Source: Caldilinea sp. CFX5 (GTDB lineage Bacteria; Chloroflexota; Anaerolineae; Caldilineales; Caldilineaceae). From it: a DNA stretch of 50,806 bases. The position numbers and the translations under genes were made by a program. Positions within the stretch are counted from its first letter, which is position 1. Each line of letters opens with the position of its first letter. Positions 7,695 through 16,146 of this stretch are shown one piece after another. The stretch spans positions 1-50,806 of the forward strand of contig QWII01000071.1 of NCBI GenBank assembly GCA_021405325.1, in the 5' to 3' direction. The notes under the pieces are model-generated. The model was not told where the DNA came from and did no database searches. It saw nothing but the letters and a program-made list of their open reading frames with translations.

Positions 7695-9062
7695 ATGCAG
7701 AGATTAGGCCAACAATTCTTCTTTACGCAACGCTTCAAAATTTTCCAAGAGCATGGCTATGCCGCCCGGTATTGGCTGTTTTTATCCTGCCTTACCTTTC
7801 TGCTCATCGCTTGTGCGCCGACGCCGGAAGGGAATGTCATCGGCTATCTATTGGCGAAACGAGTGGGCCGCTTTGAGGCGCCGCCGCCGGTTGCGCGTGG
7901 CAGCGTGCAGGGAATAGTGTTACACAACGATGCCCCGCTCGCTGGTGCAACGGTGGTGTTGGCGGAACGCAACGGTCGCCCCCACAGCGCCCAGACCGAT
8001 AAACAGGGTCGCTACCGCATTGACGGCGCGCCGCCCGGTCAATATGCGTTGGCCGCCATCGCGCCACACTTTGAAGAAAGCCGACTTCAAGATAAACTTG
8101 GCCTGCCCCTGTTGGTGACGATTCAGGCCGACGCCGTGGCAGAAGCGCCGCCGATCACGTTACAGCGTCATGTACCGCTGCCGTTGCCGGAACCACTGGC
8201 GGCGGCGACCCAGTTCACCCTCACCCAAACCGCGGTTGTCACCGCCGCTTTTCCGGCAGGTTCGCGCGCCCAGGTGCAGGCCTTTCAGTTCACCTATGCC
8301 GGCGCCGTCGTTCCCACCTTGCGGCTCTATCTGCCGACCGATACCGCCCTCGAACCGGATTGGCCCATGCTCTTTATGGTTTACCCCACGGCCGTAGATG
8401 CGTGGCAATCGGTCAGCACGGCCTATGCGGCGTTGGGCTTTGCTGTGGTGGCCGTCTCGCCGGTGGCGGAGCGGGCGCTGAATATTGACGCCCACGCCCA
8501 GGATGCGCGCGTGGCGTTGGCGCTGGCCCAACAAGGGTATCTGGATGAACGGCTACGAGATCGACCGGCAGTGGCGCTTGGGGGCAGTTTTAGCAGCGCG
8601 ATCCTCCATCGCTTTCTACGTGACACCGCCGGGGCTGTCGTTGCCTGGGTGACCGTTGGCGGCATTGCCAATGCCTTTAGCGGTACGGCTGATTTCTATG
8701 CCGGGCAAATCGCGATGCCGCCGGAATACACCTATTTGATCCCGGCGCTGGGGCCGCCCAATCTCTATCCGTTGGTCTTTCTGCGCTACTCGCCGGTCTA
8801 CACCGCCGCACAACTGCCGCCGACCCTGCTCATCCACACCGCCGCCGACCGGATTATCCCGATCAGTCAGGCGTATGAGTTGGAAGCGGCGTTGCGCGCC
8901 GCCGGGGTGCCGGTGACCGTCTTCTATTACCAGGATGTGAGCCATTATCTACAAATTGATGACCAGATGACAGATGCGGGCCGCGAAATGTTTTATCGTG
9001 TAGCAGAGTTTGCACAGCAATATGGCAAAGTAGCTATCAACCCGCTCGTCGCCGGTCCGTGA
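7695..9062 (+). CDS. lipoprotein with CarbopepD-like domain and alpha/beta hydrolase domain
   Basis: A 455-residue secreted lipoprotein. The signal sequence has hydrophobic LFLSCLTFLLIAC, with lipobox LIAC about 40 residues from the start. A carboxypeptidase-regulatory-like (CarbopepD_reg) domain follows with GIVLHNDAPLAGATVVL and DKQGRYRIDGAPPGQYAL. The C-terminal half is an alpha/beta hydrolase: nucleophile elbow GGSFSS, acid in HTAADRIIP and His in DVSHYL. Substrate unknown; ester or peptide hydrolysis outside the cell is the likely role. The last seven codons (NPLVAGP) lie inside the left arm of the palindrome 9039-9113, so the C-terminus may have been changed by repeat insertion. Confidence 0.8.
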   Translation: MQRLGQQFFFTQRFKIFQEHGYAARYWLFLSCLTFLLIACAPTPEGNVIGYLLAKRVGRFEAPPPVARGSVQGIVLHNDAPLAGATVVLAERNGRPHSAQTDKQGRYRIDGAPPGQYALAAIAPHFEESRLQDKLGLPLLVTIQADAVAEAPPITLQRHVPLPLPEPLAAATQFTLTQTAVVTAAFPAGSRAQVQAFQFTYAGAVVPTLRLYLPTDTALEPDWPMLFMVYPTAVDAWQSVSTAYAALGFAVVAVSPVAERALNIDAHAQDARVALALAQQGYLDERLRDRPAVALGGSFSSAILHRFLRDTAGAVVAWVTVGGIANAFSGTADFYAGQIAMPPEYTYLIPALGPPNLYPLVFLRYSPVYTAAQLPPTLLIHTAADRIIPISQAYELEAALRAAGVPVTVFYYQDVSHYLQIDDQMTDAGREMFYRVAEFAQQYGKVAINPLVAGP

Positions 9063-9113
9063 CCGGCGGATTTGGCAAGCAGGCGCCGATCACGGACCGG
9101 CGACGAGCGGGTT
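9039..9113. repeat. 24-bp inverted repeat, CCGTGAC family
   Basis: Arms 9039-9062 and 9090-9113 are exact reverse complements around a 27-base loop. The left arm forms the end of the hydrolase gene. The core GGTCCGTGACC recurs in palindromes at 10133, 14692, 18470, 32592, 32901 and 34781. Position after a stop codon fits a terminator role, but no T-run follows. Confidence 0.8.
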
Positions 9114-9156
9114 AAGCGGGTCAGTCATTACCAGAAATAAGCGGAGGAAGAACACT

Positions 9157-10116
9157 GTGGCGCCAACGATAAACAATGACTATACCGCACTGACCACCGC
9201 CGCCGCGCTATTGGAACGCCCAACCGCCGGTGTCTTAGTGCTGACCGATGCCGATCGTCATGACTTTTTGCATCGCATGACGACGAACGAGATTAACAAA
9301 GTTAAGCCGGGCGCAGCAACTGTCACCGTCTTGACCAGCCCGACGGCGCGCATTCTCTTTGTCTTCACCGTGCTGGTGCGCCCGGAGGAACTCTGGCTCA
9401 TGCCGGCGCCGGGGCAGACGCCGGCGCTGGAACGCCACTTGCGCGGCCAGATTTTCTTTATGGACAAGGTGAAGGTGCGCAATGCCGGTGAGACGCTGCG
9501 CCGCAGTCGCCTCATGGGGCCGCAGGCCGCGCAACAGTTAACCGACCTGGGCTTTGCCGTGACCACGCTGGCCGATGACCACTGGTTGGAACAGGAGGGC
9601 GTTGTCATCCTGGCGCAGAGCCGCTTTGACGTTCCCGGCTTTGAAATCATCGCCCCGCCGGAGCAATATCAAACCTTATTGACGCAACTGACCGCGGCTG
9701 GCGTACCGTTGTTGTCCGATGAAAGCGCCTACGAGAGCTACCGGATCGAACTGGGGCGCCCGCTGGCTGGTCACGAGTTGACCGACGCGTACAACCCGTT
9801 AGAAGCAGGGTTAGCCTGGACGTGCGCCGACAATAAAGGCTGTTACACGGGGCAAGAGATCATTGCACGCCAGATTACCTATGATAAAATTACCAAGAGC
9901 CTGGTCGGCTTACGCAGCGCACAGCCGTTGCCGGTCGGCGCGGAAATCAGTGCTGATGGGCGCGCTGTTGGGAGTGTAACCAGCGCAACCACGAGCCTAG
10001 GGATGCAAACGCCCATTGCCTTGGCGATTGTCAAGCGCCCTTTTCACGAAGCCGGCGCCACTGTAACCGTGGACGGCCAATCGGTTGAAGTGGTCGCGTT
10101 ACCGTTTTGTTCCTAG
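9157..10116 (+). CDS. YgfZ/GcvT-like folate-binding protein
   Basis: A 319-residue protein starting at GTG 9157, with GGAGG about 10 bases upstream. It carries the YgfZ signature NKGCYTGQEIIARQ at about residues 226-239 and the N-terminal folate-binding aminomethyltransferase fold (TDADRHDFLHRMTTNEI). YgfZ/IBA57 proteins use tetrahydrofolate to support repair or assembly of certain iron-sulfur enzymes, including radical-SAM proteins. The neighbouring lipoate ligase gene fits this, because lipoyl synthase is an iron-sulfur enzyme. Confidence 0.88.
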   Translation: MAPTINNDYTALTTAAALLERPTAGVLVLTDADRHDFLHRMTTNEINKVKPGAATVTVLTSPTARILFVFTVLVRPEELWLMPAPGQTPALERHLRGQIFFMDKVKVRNAGETLRRSRLMGPQAAQQLTDLGFAVTTLADDHWLEQEGVVILAQSRFDVPGFEIIAPPEQYQTLLTQLTAAGVPLLSDESAYESYRIELGRPLAGHELTDAYNPLEAGLAWTCADNKGCYTGQEIIARQITYDKITKSLVGLRSAQPLPVGAEISADGRAVGSVTSATTSLGMQTPIALAIVKRPFHEAGATVTVDGQSVEVVALPFCS

Positions 10117-10132
10117 AGATTGAGCGATTGAA

Positions 10133-10167
10133 CCGCTCGTCGCCGGTCACGGACCGGCGACGAGCGG
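10133..10167. repeat. compact palindrome, CCGTGAC family
   Basis: A 15-bp stem (CCGCTCGTCGCCGGT with its complement) around CACGG. It has the same arm sequence as the 9039-9113 element 1 kb away and fills the gap between the YgfZ-like and ligase genes. Confidence 0.8.
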
Positions 10168-10197
10168 GCTTGTCACCTTAATCGGTGCTAATAATCA

Positions 10198-11061
10198 ATG
10201 ACCATGTCCCTGTCAGAAGCTGAACTGCTCCCCCCCGCCACCTGGCGGTTACTGATTGAAGAGGAACCCCAATCCGGGGCGGCCAACATGGCGCTCGACC
10301 AGGCCATTGCAATGGCGTGCGCCGCCGGGGAGAGTCCGCCCACCCTGCGTTTCTACCGTTGGCAACCGCCTGCTGTCAGTCTTGGCCGCCATCAACCGGT
10401 CGCCGACATTGATCAAGCTGCCGTCGCCGCGCATGGCTACGACATTGTGCGGCGCACCACCGGCGGGCGCGCCATTTTGCATATCGACGAATTTACCTAT
10501 TCGGTCGCCGCCGCCGCCACTGAACCGCGGGTGGCCGGCGGTGTGATGGACGCCTACCTGCGTCTGAGCAATGCCCTGGTGGCGGGACTACAGGCGCTGG
10601 GCGTGGCGGCGGACAAAGCAGGTGGCGACGTGCGTACCGGGCCGGATGTTTCCGCTGCCTGTTTTGAGGTGCCCAGCGCTTACGAAATCACCGTGCAGGG
10701 GCGCAAACTGATGGGGAGCGCGCAGAGTCGCCGCGCCAAATATGTCTTGCAACATGGCAGTTTGCCGCTCCATGGCGACATCACCCGCCTGGTGGATGTG
10801 CTGGTTTTGTCGGCAGAAGAGCGCACATTGTTGCACCGTCAATTAGCGCATCACGCCTGCACCCTGGCGACTGCGCTTGGCGTCGCTGACGATGATCCGG
10901 CGCTGCGTTTTGAGCAGGTGGCCCAGGCCATGATCCAAGGCTTTGCCGCCACCCTCAATCTGTCCTTTCAGCGCGGCGCACCGACCGCCGGCGAATTACA
11001 AACCACCGCCCACTTGATTCGTGAGCAATATGCCCATGCAGATTGGACAGCAAGTCGTTGA
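10198..11061 (+). CDS. lipoate-protein ligase A / octanoyltransferase LipM-like
   Basis: A 287-residue protein of the biotin/lipoate ligase fold. Visible are [10 protein letters not shown] near the N-terminus, [17 protein letters not shown], the [11 protein letters not shown] loop at about residues 84-94 that binds the acyl group, and [14 protein letters not shown] with the conserved Lys. It attaches lipoate or octanoate to the carrier lysines of dehydrogenase E2 or GcvH. Length fits LipM/LplA. Whether it uses free lipoate (ATP-dependent) or octanoyl-ACP cannot be read from sequence alone. Confidence 0.87.
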   Translation: MTMSLSEAELLPPATWRLLIEEEPQSGAANMALDQAIAMACAAGESPPTLRFYRWQPPAVSLGRHQPVADIDQAAVAAHGYDIVRRTTGGRAILHIDEFTYSVAAAATEPRVAGGVMDAYLRLSNALVAGLQALGVAADKAGGDVRTGPDVSAACFEVPSAYEITVQGRKLMGSAQSRRAKYVLQHGSLPLHGDITRLVDVLVLSAEERTLLHRQLAHHACTLATALGVADDDPALRFEQVAQAMIQGFAATLNLSFQRGAPTAGELQTTAHLIREQYAHADWTASR

Positions 11062-11063
11062 GA

Positions 11064-11126
11064 CTAGGTGATGGGGTGCTTCGGTGATTTCGACAGGCTC
11101 AATCACCGAAGCACCCCATCACCTAG
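11064..11126. repeat. 24-bp inverted repeat with TTTCGACAGGCTCAA loop
   Basis: Arms 11064-11087 and 11103-11126 are exact complements. The 15-base loop 11088-11102 is identical to the loop of the element at 19525-19589, although the arms differ completely. Located directly after the ligase stop codon. Confidence 0.85.
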
Positions 11127-11180
11127 ATATTTACCGTTTATTGATTACGTGCCGGAGAACACGCTTTCTCCACCAAACAT

Positions 11181-11471
11181 ATGGCAGCGATTGGCAGACT
11201 GACCCTCGAACTTTATCTCCCCCTCAATGACAGCTTGAAAGGCAAGCGCGGGATTTTGAAGCCGCTGATTGCCCGGTTGCGCCGGGATTACAATGTCTCG
11301 GTCTGTGAGGCGGACGCGCAGGATGTGCTGACGCGCGCCAGCCTGGAAGTGGTCTGTGTCAGCCAGACGAGCGCCTTGGCCCATCGCCAGCTCCAAAATG
11401 TCGCCCACCGGGTGGAGGAGTGGCGGATGGATGCGCAGTTGATCGACTATTTCATTGAGATGGTCGCCTGA
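11181..11471 (+). CDS. DUF503 family protein (YlxP-like)
   Basis: A 96-residue protein, full length for DUF503. Recognised by [42 protein letters not shown] and the C-terminal [12 protein letters not shown]. Members such as YlxP often sit next to rbfA/infB and have been linked to ribosome maturation, but function is not established. The 3' end overlaps the convergent lgt gene by 25 bases. Confidence 0.85.
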   Translation: MAAIGRLTLELYLPLNDSLKGKRGILKPLIARLRRDYNVSVCEADAQDVLTRASLEVVCVSQTSALAHRQLQNVAHRVEEWRMDAQLIDYFIEMVA

Positions 11472-12409
11472 GACGCTGCCGCCGGTCGGTGATGGCGGCT
11501 GAGCGCGATCAGGGAATCTTCCGGGTGTTCCCGCCATGACCAGTTGCGATGGCGCCAGATCAAAGCCACAAGGCTAAAGAGTATGGCGCCAAGCGCAATC
11601 CACTGGGCGGTGGCTAATTGCCCCCACACCCAGGCATCGGGGCGGAAGAGTTCAACCCAGAAGCGACCAAGCGGATAGGCGATCAAGTAGAGCAAGGCGC
11701 CATCCCCCGTGCGCAGCCGCTGTCCAAATTGCCAAATCACCCAGGTGAGCAACAGAAACATGAGCAGGTTCCAGCCGGCTTCATAAAAAAAGGTCGGGTG
11801 ATAGCCGTGGGTGGCGTACCAATTGAGCGTCTCTTCCGTGAGGGTGGGGGTGCCGCAGAGTTGAATGTTCTGCGGCAGATCGGGCGGTAATTGGCAAGGG
11901 TAACGCGGGTTAATATGAAAGGCCCAGGGCAAGGTGGCCGCCCTTCCAGAAAGGGGGGGGCCATACAACTCCTGGTTGGCAAAGTTGCCGATCCGCCCGA
12001 TGGCTTGCGCGAGCAGCACATTGGGGGCGATAAAGTCGAGGTAGCGCAATGGCCGTAACCGGTTGCGCCAGCAGTAGATGACCACCGCCAGAATGCCGCC
12101 GACCAGACCGCCATAGATGCCCAGCCCCCGAAAGCCGCCATGCCAAAAGTTAATAATTTCCCAGGGATTTTCCCGATAGTAGGGCCAGCCCAGCCCATCC
12201 GCCGGGTTGCTAAAGACATGATAGAGGCGCGCACCGATAATGCCGGCGACCAGCGACCAGGCCAGTAAATTCCAAATGTGATCAGGGTTTTCCCCGGCTT
12301 TTTGAGCGTAGCGGGCAGCAAACCAGGCGGCCACTACCGCGCCGCCAACGATCAAAAGACCATACCAATGCAGGGAAAAGGGGCCGTATTCAAAGATAAC
12401 CGGATTCAT
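11447..12409 (-). CDS. lgt: prolipoprotein diacylglyceryl transferase
   Basis: A 320-residue polytopic membrane enzyme that transfers diacylglyceryl from phosphatidylglycerol to the lipobox cysteine of prelipoproteins. Signatures seen: [10 protein letters not shown] near the N-terminus, [18 protein letters not shown] with the essential His region, and the Lgt motif [16 protein letters not shown] Pro/Trp-rich insertion follows this motif before [13 protein letters not shown]. The start at 12409 was chosen because GAGG lies 8 bases upstream and [17 protein letters not shown] is family-like. Two predicted lipoproteins (7695 and 12466) are local substrates. Confidence 0.93.
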   Translation of the reverse strand: MNPVIFEYGPFSLHWYGLLIVGGAVVAAWFAARYAQKAGENPDHIWNLLAWSLVAGIIGARLYHVFSNPADGLGWPYYRENPWEIINFWHGGFRGLGIYGGLVGGILAVVIYCWRNRLRPLRYLDFIAPNVLLAQAIGRIGNFANQELYGPPLSGRAATLPWAFHINPRYPCQLPPDLPQNIQLCGTPTLTEETLNWYATHGYHPTFFYEAGWNLLMFLLLTWVIWQFGQRLRTGDGALLYLIAYPLGRFWVELFRPDAWVWGQLATAQWIALGAILFSLVALIWRHRNWSWREHPEDSLIALSRHHRPAAASQATISMK

Positions 12410-12429
12410 CTTAGGTGCCTCAAACTTTT

Positions 12430-12460
12430 TTGACAAAGCAATGTTCTAGCAATCTAGTAT
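12430..12460 (+). promoter_or_regulatory. promoter abutting the NTF2-like lipoprotein gene
   Basis: TTGACA at 12430-12435 and TAGTAT at 12455-12460 (19-base spacer). The start codon at 12466 lies 6 bases after the -10 and no ribosome binding site fits between, suggesting a leaderless transcript. Confidence 0.4.
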
Positions 12461-12465
12461 ACCGT

Positions 12466-13017
12466 ATGTCTTTTATTTTGAAAGCAGCAAGCTTCCAGTT
12501 TTGGAGAATCCAGGGTAGCAGCGCGCCTACGAGCAAGGTTGTCGGATTGAGTATGCTTTGGCTTGTGTTGGCAGGATGCGCGTCAACGAGCCAACGACCC
12601 TTACCGCCGCCAACGCCCACCGTCGCCGCAAGCCAGGCATGGCCGGAACTTTTTGCCCAACATCCCACAGCAGAAGCCGCGGTGACAGCCCTCATCCTGG
12701 CCGAACGGCAGGCGGCTATCGCTCATGATTTGGCTTTGCTGGGTCAGCTTTGGGCAGAGGATGCACAGATCATTGATGGGCGCAATAATAGTACCCCTGC
12801 CGATGATTACCGCTGGCAAGGGCGGGCCGCGATTTTAAACCGGTATGTGGTGGCCGTCTTTCCCTTTTATGTGCCGCCGCTCCCCAGTTTGGAGCCGACA
12901 GCGGTGATCACGATTACAGGTGAACAGGCAAGTGTGCAAAACGGTAACGACCATTGGCAACTGCTCCAGGTCAACGACCGCTGGTGGTTAACCGAACTGC
13001 GGTATGGCGCGCCGTGA
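12466..13017 (+). CDS. lipoprotein with SnoaL/NTF2-like domain
   Basis: A 183-residue protein. An N-terminal hydrophobic segment LSMLWLVLAGC with lipobox LAGC is followed by a Pro/Thr linker and a domain resembling SnoaL/DUF4440-type NTF2 folds. The domain has AVTALILAERQAAIAHDLALLGQLWAEDAQIIDG and ends HWQLLQVNDRWWLTELRYG. It is likely anchored outside the cell; ligand unknown. Divergent from lgt, whose start is only 56 bases away. Confidence 0.65.
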   Translation: MSFILKAASFQFWRIQGSSAPTSKVVGLSMLWLVLAGCASTSQRPLPPPTPTVAASQAWPELFAQHPTAEAAVTALILAERQAAIAHDLALLGQLWAEDAQIIDGRNNSTPADDYRWQGRAAILNRYVVAVFPFYVPPLPSLEPTAVITITGEQASVQNGNDHWQLLQVNDRWWLTELRYGAP

Positions 13018-13024
13018 ACACAGC

Positions 13025-13087
13025 AACGGATGTGGGAAGCAACGGATTTTTTACGCTCGAAGAAATTCGTTGCTTCCCACATCCGTT
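13025..13087. repeat. 20-bp inverted repeat between convergent genes
   Basis: Arms 13025-13044 and 13068-13087 pair perfectly around a 23-base loop. It sits between the lipoprotein stop (13017) and the receiver gene stop (13094), so it could end both transcripts. Confidence 0.8.
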
Positions 13088-13093
13088 ATTGTG

Positions 13094-13504
13094 TCACGCA
13101 AAAGGAGTGCTAATCGAGTCCGGCGGCGCCACCCGTTGCACCACCTGATAAAAATAGTCGATCGTAAAGGGTTTGTGCAACAGCGCGACAAAGCCGCACT
13201 GCTTGAGCTGGTGGGTAACCGCTTCCGTCGAATGCGCGGTCATCGCAACAACCGGCAAGGTCGGGTAATTAGCTCTGATCCAGCGCATGAGATCAAAGCC
13301 ATTTTCGCGCGGGATGACAATATCGGTAATGACAAAGTGCCATTGGCTGCTACTCAACAGGCGGCGCGCCTCTTCGACGCTTTGGCAAGTGGTCGCCTGA
13401 ACGCCCATTCGTTTTAAGAGCATACAGACAAAGCGGCCGAGCTTTTCTTCATCATCAACCACCAAAGCATAGACCGGACGACGACCTTCACCTGACAATT
13501 CCAT
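13094..13504 (-). CDS. single-domain response regulator (CheY-like)
   Basis: A 136-residue receiver domain without an output domain: acidic pair in VVDDEE, phospho-acceptor Asp in ITDIVIP, MTAHS with the conserved Thr/Ala region, and Lys in LHKPF. It probably passes a signal by protein-protein contact. No histidine kinase is nearby. AGAGG lies just upstream of two adjacent ATG codons, and the second (13504) has the better spacing. Confidence 0.85.
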   Translation of the reverse strand: MELSGEGRRPVYALVVDDEEKLGRFVCMLLKRMGVQATTCQSVEEARRLLSSSQWHFVITDIVIPRENGFDLMRWIRANYPTLPVVAMTAHSTEAVTHQLKQCGFVALLHKPFTIDYFYQVVQRVAPPDSISTPFA

Positions 13505-13704
13505 CATACCTCTACCCCATAACAATGGGAACAATGGCAGAATCCGCCGTAAACCTGGCAGCAAGGCTACGGGCCGGCGGGGTGATTGCGGATTCGTGTT
13601 CACTCCCCTAAACAATGTTATTTTTGCAGCCGAGGCTCATTGTACTACAAATTTAGAGGAAGGTAACTGGTACGCTAGTCCTAATTTTAGCAGAATAGGT
13701 ATAC

Positions 13705-14652
13705 CTATCTTGACGCTTGTGATGCGATTGTACTGCCTTCTAACCAGCTTTCCAATGTGCGCCCAACGCCCAGCAGACTATCGGCGCTGACTTTATCCAG
13801 GGTATCCTGCGTGGTGTAGCGGTGGGGATAGGTAAAGCTGGTGATCATAATGGTCGGCGCCCCCAGTTGTATGAGCGGAGAGGTGATGATCCCGGCGTTG
13901 TCACCGCGGAATTTCGCGGCATAGCCCAACTCGTCGGCGACCTGCTGGAGGGAATCACGGAGCGCGGTCGCCCCATTTTCAGCGACAATCGACAAGCTCT
14001 GGCCGGCGTAGCCAACGGTGTCCACCAGAATGATGAGCGTGGGTTGCCGGCAGCGGTCAATGCTCTCAGCGCTATTCTGTACAAAGAACTGTGTTCCCCA
14101 AAACGCGTCCCAGTTGGGCAGATTGCCGTTGTCATCCGCGTCAAAGAGCGCCAGGCAGAACGTATAGGGGCTTTTTTCCTGGTTAAAGGTGCGAATCAAC
14201 TCCAGCAACAGCGCAACACCCGACGCATTGCTATTGGCGCCGAGCGGCGCCAGCCCTTGCTTCTCCGCCGCCGGGTCGGCATCAGCCACGAGACGCGTAT
14301 CGTAGTGACCCGCCAACAAAGCAACCGGCGCCGCCGTGTTATTCGGATCCGAGAGGGCAATAATATTGCGCGCCCCAATCCCATTGGTCAGCGTAAAAGG
14401 TTGTAAATAGACCTTCCACCCGGCATCGGCGATCTCCTGGGCCAGCCAGTCACCGACTGCTGTATTGTTGGCGCTGCCGGTGGTGCGGTCGCCCTTTTCC
14501 ACCTGCCGTTCGACATAGCGTAGCGCTTGTTCACCGGAAAAGGTGGGGGTCGTATAAACCAACCCGTAACCGAGATACCCAAAAAAAGCAATGGCGCCGA
14601 GCAAAGCGGCCACCAGCACCAACTCAATACTATAAAGGCGTAATACCTGCAT
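13705..14652 (-). CDS. M28-family peptidase-like membrane protein, altered metal ligands
   Basis: A 315-residue protein with one N-terminal TM segment (about residues 8-32) and an M28/glutaminyl-cyclase-like zinc hydrolase domain outside. AGHYDTR supplies the first ligands. The usual GADDNASG is GANSNASG, with Ser where the bridging Asp is expected, and the usual GEE/GED pair is replaced by DADDNG. The C-terminal ligand His may be in YPHRYTTQDTLD. It may therefore be a glutaminyl-cyclase-like variant or a non-enzymatic homologue. It lies 91 bases after der on the same strand. Confidence 0.75.
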   Translation of the reverse strand: MQVLRLYSIELVLVAALLGAIAFFGYLGYGLVYTTPTFSGEQALRYVERQVEKGDRTTGSANNTAVGDWLAQEIADAGWKVYLQPFTLTNGIGARNIIALSDPNNTAAPVALLAGHYDTRLVADADPAAEKQGLAPLGANSNASGVALLLELIRTFNQEKSPYTFCLALFDADDNGNLPNWDAFWGTQFFVQNSAESIDRCRQPTLIILVDTVGYAGQSLSIVAENGATALRDSLQQVADELGYAAKFRGDNAGIITSPLIQLGAPTIMITSFTYPHRYTTQDTLDKVSADSLLGVGRTLESWLEGSTIASQASR

Positions 14653-14691
14653 AACCAGCCTTATTCTTGTTCGTTACTCAAATACCAGACG

Positions 14692-14724
14692 CGCTCGCAG
14701 CCAGTCCGTGACCGGCTGCGAGCG
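14692..14724. repeat. compact palindrome, CCGTGAC family
   Basis: CGCTCGCAGCC pairs with GGCTGCGAGCG around an AGTCCGTGACC core, directly downstream of der and upstream of the M28 gene. Confidence 0.75.
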
Positions 14725-14743
14725 GCTGGGGTCACATTGGTTC

Positions 14744-16129
14744 TTACTCTTGTTCATTACGCTGGGCGCGGAAGAGGATGCGAATCGGCGTCCCGGTAAA
14801 GGGATAGTGGGCGCGAATGCAATTTTCCAGATAGCGCTCGTAGGAGAAATGAACCAACTCCGGGTCGTTGACAAAGAGGACAAAGGTCGGCGGCTCGGTC
14901 TCTACCTGAGTGCCATAGTAGATGCGGAGCGGGCGCCCATGTCGCGTGGGCGGCGCGGCTTTGTCATACGATTCACGCAGGAGTTGGTTGAGTTCGCTGG
15001 TTGACAACCGGTGACGCCGCGCTTCGACCACATTGAGCGCCGTCGGCAGCACTTGATGAACGCGCTGGCGCGTCTGGGCGCTGATAAAGAGCACCGGCAC
15101 ATAGGATAGAAACTTCAGATCCTCGCGCACCTGTTTAGCAAATTCCACCAGCGTATGTTCGTCTTTCTGAATCATGTCCCACTTGTTGACAATGACGACC
15201 ACTCCTTTGAGCCGCTCCAAGACATAGCCGGCCACATGGGCATCCTGCGCCGTCACGCCGTCATTGGCGTCCACCACCAATAAGGCGACATCGGCGCGGT
15301 CGATGCTGCGCATACTGCGGGCGACGCTGTAGCGTTCGATGCCTTGCTCGATGCTGCCCCGGCGGCGAATGCCGGCGGTGTCGATCAGCACCAGGCGCTG
15401 CCCTTCGTAGACGATTTCGGTGTCGATGGGGTCGCGCGTGGTGCCCGGTACATTGCTCACAATAGCGCGCTCGGCTTGCAACAGGGCATTGAGCAGACTG
15501 CTTTTGCCCACATTGGGCCGCCCGACAATGGCAATGCCGACCAACTTTTCCTCTTCATAATCGACCGGGTAAGCCGGCAAGCCGCGCACCACCTCGTCGA
15601 GCAGATCGCCGACGCCATCGCCATGATAGGCGCTGATGGGGTGTGGTTCACTGAGACCCAAGTTCCAAAATTCGACGGCATCAAGCTTGCGATCCACATT
15701 TTCGGTCTTGTTGACGGCGACGAAAATGGGCTTGTTAGAGAGGCGTAACACCTCCGCGACATCCTCATCGGCGGCGGTTGACCCTTCCCGGCCATCAACC
15801 ACAAAGATGATGGCGTCCGCTTCTTCAATCGCCACCTGCGCTTGATTCTGGATCGGTTTGACAAAATCGATTGACCCGGTCGCTAGGGGTTGGGCATCGG
15901 GCTGACGCAGGCGGGCGGCGCCAATGTCAGAGGGTGCTTCCAAGCCGCCTGTATCAATCAGCGTAAAGGCCACGCCATTCCAATCAGCATCGCCATAAAT
16001 GCGATCGCGCGTCGTGCCGGGTAGATCTTCGACAATGGCGACCTGTTGCCCTAAGACGCGATTAAAGAGCGTCGATTTTCCTACATTCGGTCGCCCCACC
16101 AGGGCAACTACTGGTTTCTTTGCTTTCAT
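14744..16129 (-). CDS. der: ribosome-associated GTPase Der (EngA)
   Basis: A 461-residue protein with two tandem G domains (GRPNVGKSTLFNRVLG near residue 12 and GRPNVGKSSLLNALLQ near 206), each followed by DTGG/DTAG and NKxE/NKWD motifs, and a C-terminal KH-like domain. Needed for 50S subunit maturation. The first G domain carries an extra loop of about 25 residues after DTGGLEAP. Seventeen bases separate it from cdaR, so the two are probably cotranscribed. Confidence 0.95.
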   Translation of the reverse strand: MKAKKPVVALVGRPNVGKSTLFNRVLGQQVAIVEDLPGTTRDRIYGDADWNGVAFTLIDTGGLEAPSDIGAARLRQPDAQPLATGSIDFVKPIQNQAQVAIEEADAIIFVVDGREGSTAADEDVAEVLRLSNKPIFVAVNKTENVDRKLDAVEFWNLGLSEPHPISAYHGDGVGDLLDEVVRGLPAYPVDYEEEKLVGIAIVGRPNVGKSSLLNALLQAERAIVSNVPGTTRDPIDTEIVYEGQRLVLIDTAGIRRRGSIEQGIERYSVARSMRSIDRADVALLVVDANDGVTAQDAHVAGYVLERLKGVVVIVNKWDMIQKDEHTLVEFAKQVREDLKFLSYVPVLFISAQTRQRVHQVLPTALNVVEARRHRLSTSELNQLLRESYDKAAPPTRHGRPLRIYYGTQVETEPPTFVLFVNDPELVHFSYERYLENCIRAHYPFTGTPIRILFRAQRNEQE

Positions 16130-16146
16130 AAAGTATACTCTTATGG

